Source: Candidatus Fermentithermobacillaceae bacterium
GTDB lineage: Bacteria; Bacillota; Sulfobacillia; Fermentithermobacillales; Fermentithermobacillaceae
Assembly (NCBI GenBank): GCA_012842685.1
Contig: DUSI01000050.1
Coordinates: 1-53,578, forward strand
DNA length: 53,578 nucleotides
Direction: 5' to 3'
Below, one piece after another: positions 52,114-53,578 of this stretch; the stretch's first letter is position 1, and each line of letters opens with the position of its first letter. The notes under the pieces were generated by a model. It was not told the DNA's origin, ran no database searches, and saw nothing but the letters and a program-made list of their open reading frames with translations. The translations under genes were made by a program, and so were the position numbers.

Positions 52114-52932
52114 ATGGCAATAGCTCGGACCCTCGAGGAAACTCAAGACAGTGTTGCCAAGATTCGTCCTCCTTTGAAGTGGGCAGGAGGTAAGCGTTGG
52201 CTGGTACCATATCTCACCCCGATTTGGCGGCAGCATTCAAACCGAAGGATGGTTGAACCGTTCTGCGGTGGGCTTGCCGTTACTCTGGGCCTGCTTCCCA
52301 GGCGTGCGCTCCTAAATGATATTAACCCGCATTTGATCAACTTCTTCAGATGGGTTCGCGCTGGCTTGACCATAGACATCGAGATGAAGAATGACAAAGC
52401 CCTTTATTACGAGTACAGGAATAGGTTTAACGAACTGATCTCAGCAGGTCAGGAAAACTCCAGAGAAGCTGCCGCCCTTTTTTACTACCTTAACCGCACG
52501 GGCTACAATGGGTTGTGCAGGTTCAACAAGAGCGGGAAGTTCAATGTCCCTTTTGGGCGATACAGAAGCATCAACTACGTGACGGACTTCACCACCTACC
52601 GAAGCGTACTGGCTGAGTGGGAGTTTACTTGTGGCGACTTTGAGGAGATTTCGGTGTTTCCAGAGGACTTTATCTATGCCGATCCTCCCTATGATGTCGA
52701 GTTCACCCAATACTCGAAAGACGGCTTTACCTGGGATGATCAAGTCAGGCTGGCACACTGGCTAGCGAAACACCCCGGGCCTGTGGTGGCGTCAAACCAG
52801 GCTACTTCGAGGATAGTGTCGCTGTATCGGGATCTGGGATTTCACCTGGAGTTCCTGGACGCGCCCCGCATGATTAGTTGTACCGGCGACAGAACAGCAG
52901 CCCGGGAAATCCTTGCCCTCAGAGGGATCTAA
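52114..52932 (+). CDS. DNA adenine methyltransferase (D12 class)
   Basis: The 272-residue N6-adenine methyltransferase has KWAGGKR (22-28) and VEPFCGGLAV (47-56) for SAM binding, and catalytic DPPY (190-193). The order of motifs is Dam/DpnIIA-like (alpha class), so GATC is a plausible but unproven target. GGAGG precedes the ATG. The gene and its downstream partner look less GC-rich than their neighbours, suggesting transfer. They are adjacent to a tRNA gene. The companion nuclease starts 1 bp after its stop. Confidence 0.9.
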   Translation: MAIARTLEETQDSVAKIRPPLKWAGGKRWLVPYLTPIWRQHSNRRMVEPFCGGLAVTLGLLPRRALLNDINPHLINFFRWVRAGLTIDIEMKNDKALYYEYRNRFNELISAGQENSREAAALFYYLNRTGYNGLCRFNKSGKFNVPFGRYRSINYVTDFTTYRSVLAEWEFTCGDFEEISVFPEDFIYADPPYDVEFTQYSKDGFTWDDQVRLAHWLAKHPGPVVASNQATSRIVSLYRDLGFHLEFLDAPRMISCTGDRTAAREILALRGI

Positions 52933-52933
52933 C

Positions 52934-53356
52934 ATGCCACGAGACACGCGTACAGGAGTAGTATTGGAGAAAATGGTTGTTCCGGCACTTGAGAGCGGCG
53001 GCTATGGATGGCAGCGGCAAGTCATCATCGGCAAGCGTCCCGGTGGTCGCGACCATAAGGTCGACTATGTAATCAAGAATCCAGACGGCGACTGTTTCCT
53101 TGTGTCAGTCAAGTGGCAACAGACTTCAGGCACAGCAGAGCAGAAGGTACCCTTTGAGGTGATCTGTTTGGCCGAAGCCATTCTGGAAAACCCCGGGAAG
53201 TATGCTGGTGCATATCTCGTACTCGGTGGCGATGGATGGACTCTCCGGGATTATTACACCGGGGACGGGCTTAGCAGACATCTCAAGCATAGTGGCTTAG
53301 TGAGAATTGTGACGCTAGAGCGGTTTGTGGCACTGGCGAATCAAGGACGCTTGTAG
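52934..53356 (+). CDS. PD-(D/E)XK-like restriction endonuclease partner
   Basis: The 140-residue protein contains VDYVI followed by FLVSVKWQQTSGTAEQKVPFEV: an Asp at 44 and a Ser-Val-Lys at 58-60, a divergent PD-(D/E)XK core in which the acidic residue of the E-x-K half is replaced by Ser. It may use a Gln or Glu from another position. I start at the ATG of MPRDTRTG with GAGGG 8 bases ahead; an in-frame TTG upstream would overlap the methylase. Being next to a D12 methylase, it is a probable type II restriction enzyme. Recognition sequence is unknown. Confidence 0.78.
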   Translation: MPRDTRTGVVLEKMVVPALESGGYGWQRQVIIGKRPGGRDHKVDYVIKNPDGDCFLVSVKWQQTSGTAEQKVPFEVICLAEAILENPGKYAGAYLVLGGDGWTLRDYYTGDGLSRHLKHSGLVRIVTLERFVALANQGRL

Positions 53357-53510
53357 CCAGCGCCTTTTCACGATAGCAAATACCCTGTCTTGCACCTCTT
53401 TCGTCGAGATCAGAGATGCCTCAAGACCATCCCCGGCCTGGCTCCGGTATGGAGTCAGTGTAACTTTACTGTAGGAGTTTTTGGAGGTTAAGGGTCAGGA
53501 GATAACGAAA
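53357..53510 (+). other. Non-coding stretch before the right-edge element
   Basis: This 154 bp follows the nuclease stop. I see no gene or strong promoter. The GGAGTTTTTGGAGG and ACGAAAG segments near the end may be part of the structured leader, and the small inverted pieces GGCTCC/GGAGTC at 53439-53456 fit a hairpin. Confidence 0.4.
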
Positions 53511-53564
53511 GAGACCCCACCGTCCTTGCAGGGACGAGTGTTACCACTCGAGAGGTGAGGTCTC
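53511..53564 (+). ncRNA. Folded leader with three stems ending at a start codon
   Basis: GAGACC pairs with GGTCTC to close a multibranch fold, with an inner ACC/GGT helix. Inside are two hairpins: GTCC-TTGCAG-GGAC and GAGTG-TTAC-CACTC. The outer helix ends directly at an ATG. A multibranch RNA immediately 5' of an ORF is seen with HEARO/IscB-type elements and some IS200/IS605 ends, but I cannot verify either. A cis-regulatory leader is the alternative. Confidence 0.4.
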
Positions 53565-53578
53565 ATGCAAATTGTACA
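53565..53578 (+). CDS. Start of an unidentified gene, cut by the window edge
   Basis: Only the codons for MQIV and one incomplete codon (His or Gln) remain. The frame is chosen because it starts right after the folded leader. TnpB or IscB proteins can begin similarly, but four residues cannot identify a family. Confidence 0.35.

Overview
The window reads as the replication-origin region of a GC-rich, endospore-forming Bacillota, probably a Clostridia-type anaerobe. Evidence for sporulation ancestry is BofA, a YyaC-type spore protease, LonB, RemB and a Noc-like second ParB. Evidence for a clostridial relationship is a SCIFF peptide with its radical-SAM maturase and a large (Alu-domain) SRP RNA. 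I cannot name the species from sequence alone.

The origin lies near 37 kb. Perfect TTATNCACA boxes lie just upstream of dnaA, and further one-mismatch boxes lie between dnaA and dnaN. Nearly all genes left of it are on the minus strand and nearly all right of it on the plus strand, so transcription runs away from the origin. Exceptions are the penicillin-binding protein fragment at the left edge, an M23 peptidase (7.2-8.3 kb) and a small UPF0180 gene (24.0 kb).

Left arm, moving away from the origin: rpmH-rnpA-yidD-yidC-khpB, an intrinsic terminator, mnmE-mnmG-rsmG, noc-parA-parB with a perfect parS, alr, an M23 peptidase with a bactofilin, a phosphoribosyltransferase and YyaC. Next come a little-known envelope cluster (TPR protein, beta-propeller protein, small membrane protein, CvpA-like protein, DUF951), rpsF-ssb-rpsR, DUF2232, rplI, lonB, dnaB and an FAD oxidoreductase. 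Then follows an RNA-rich block with six tRNAs (all four serine acceptors and two arginine acceptors), tadA and the SRP RNA, then dnaX-ybaB-recR-yaaL-bofA. Last are the SCIFF cassette between two LysM/M23 peptidases, murA and an HtrA protease.

Right arm: dnaA-dnaN-recF, a DUF721 protein with a zinc-ribbon tail, remB, gyrB-gyrA, archease-rtcB (RNA repair), mtnP-mtnA (methylthioadenosine salvage), two tandem AbrB-like zinc-finger proteins and tRNA-Gly/tRNA-Thr. These are followed by a compact restriction-modification pair (Dam-type methylase plus a 140-residue PD-(D/E)XK-like protein). At the right edge a folded RNA-like leader ends exactly at the ATG of a truncated gene, possibly the start of a mobile element. 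The housekeeping backbone is ordinary. The most unusual material is this right-edge element, the AbrB pair, the SCIFF cassette and the envelope cluster.
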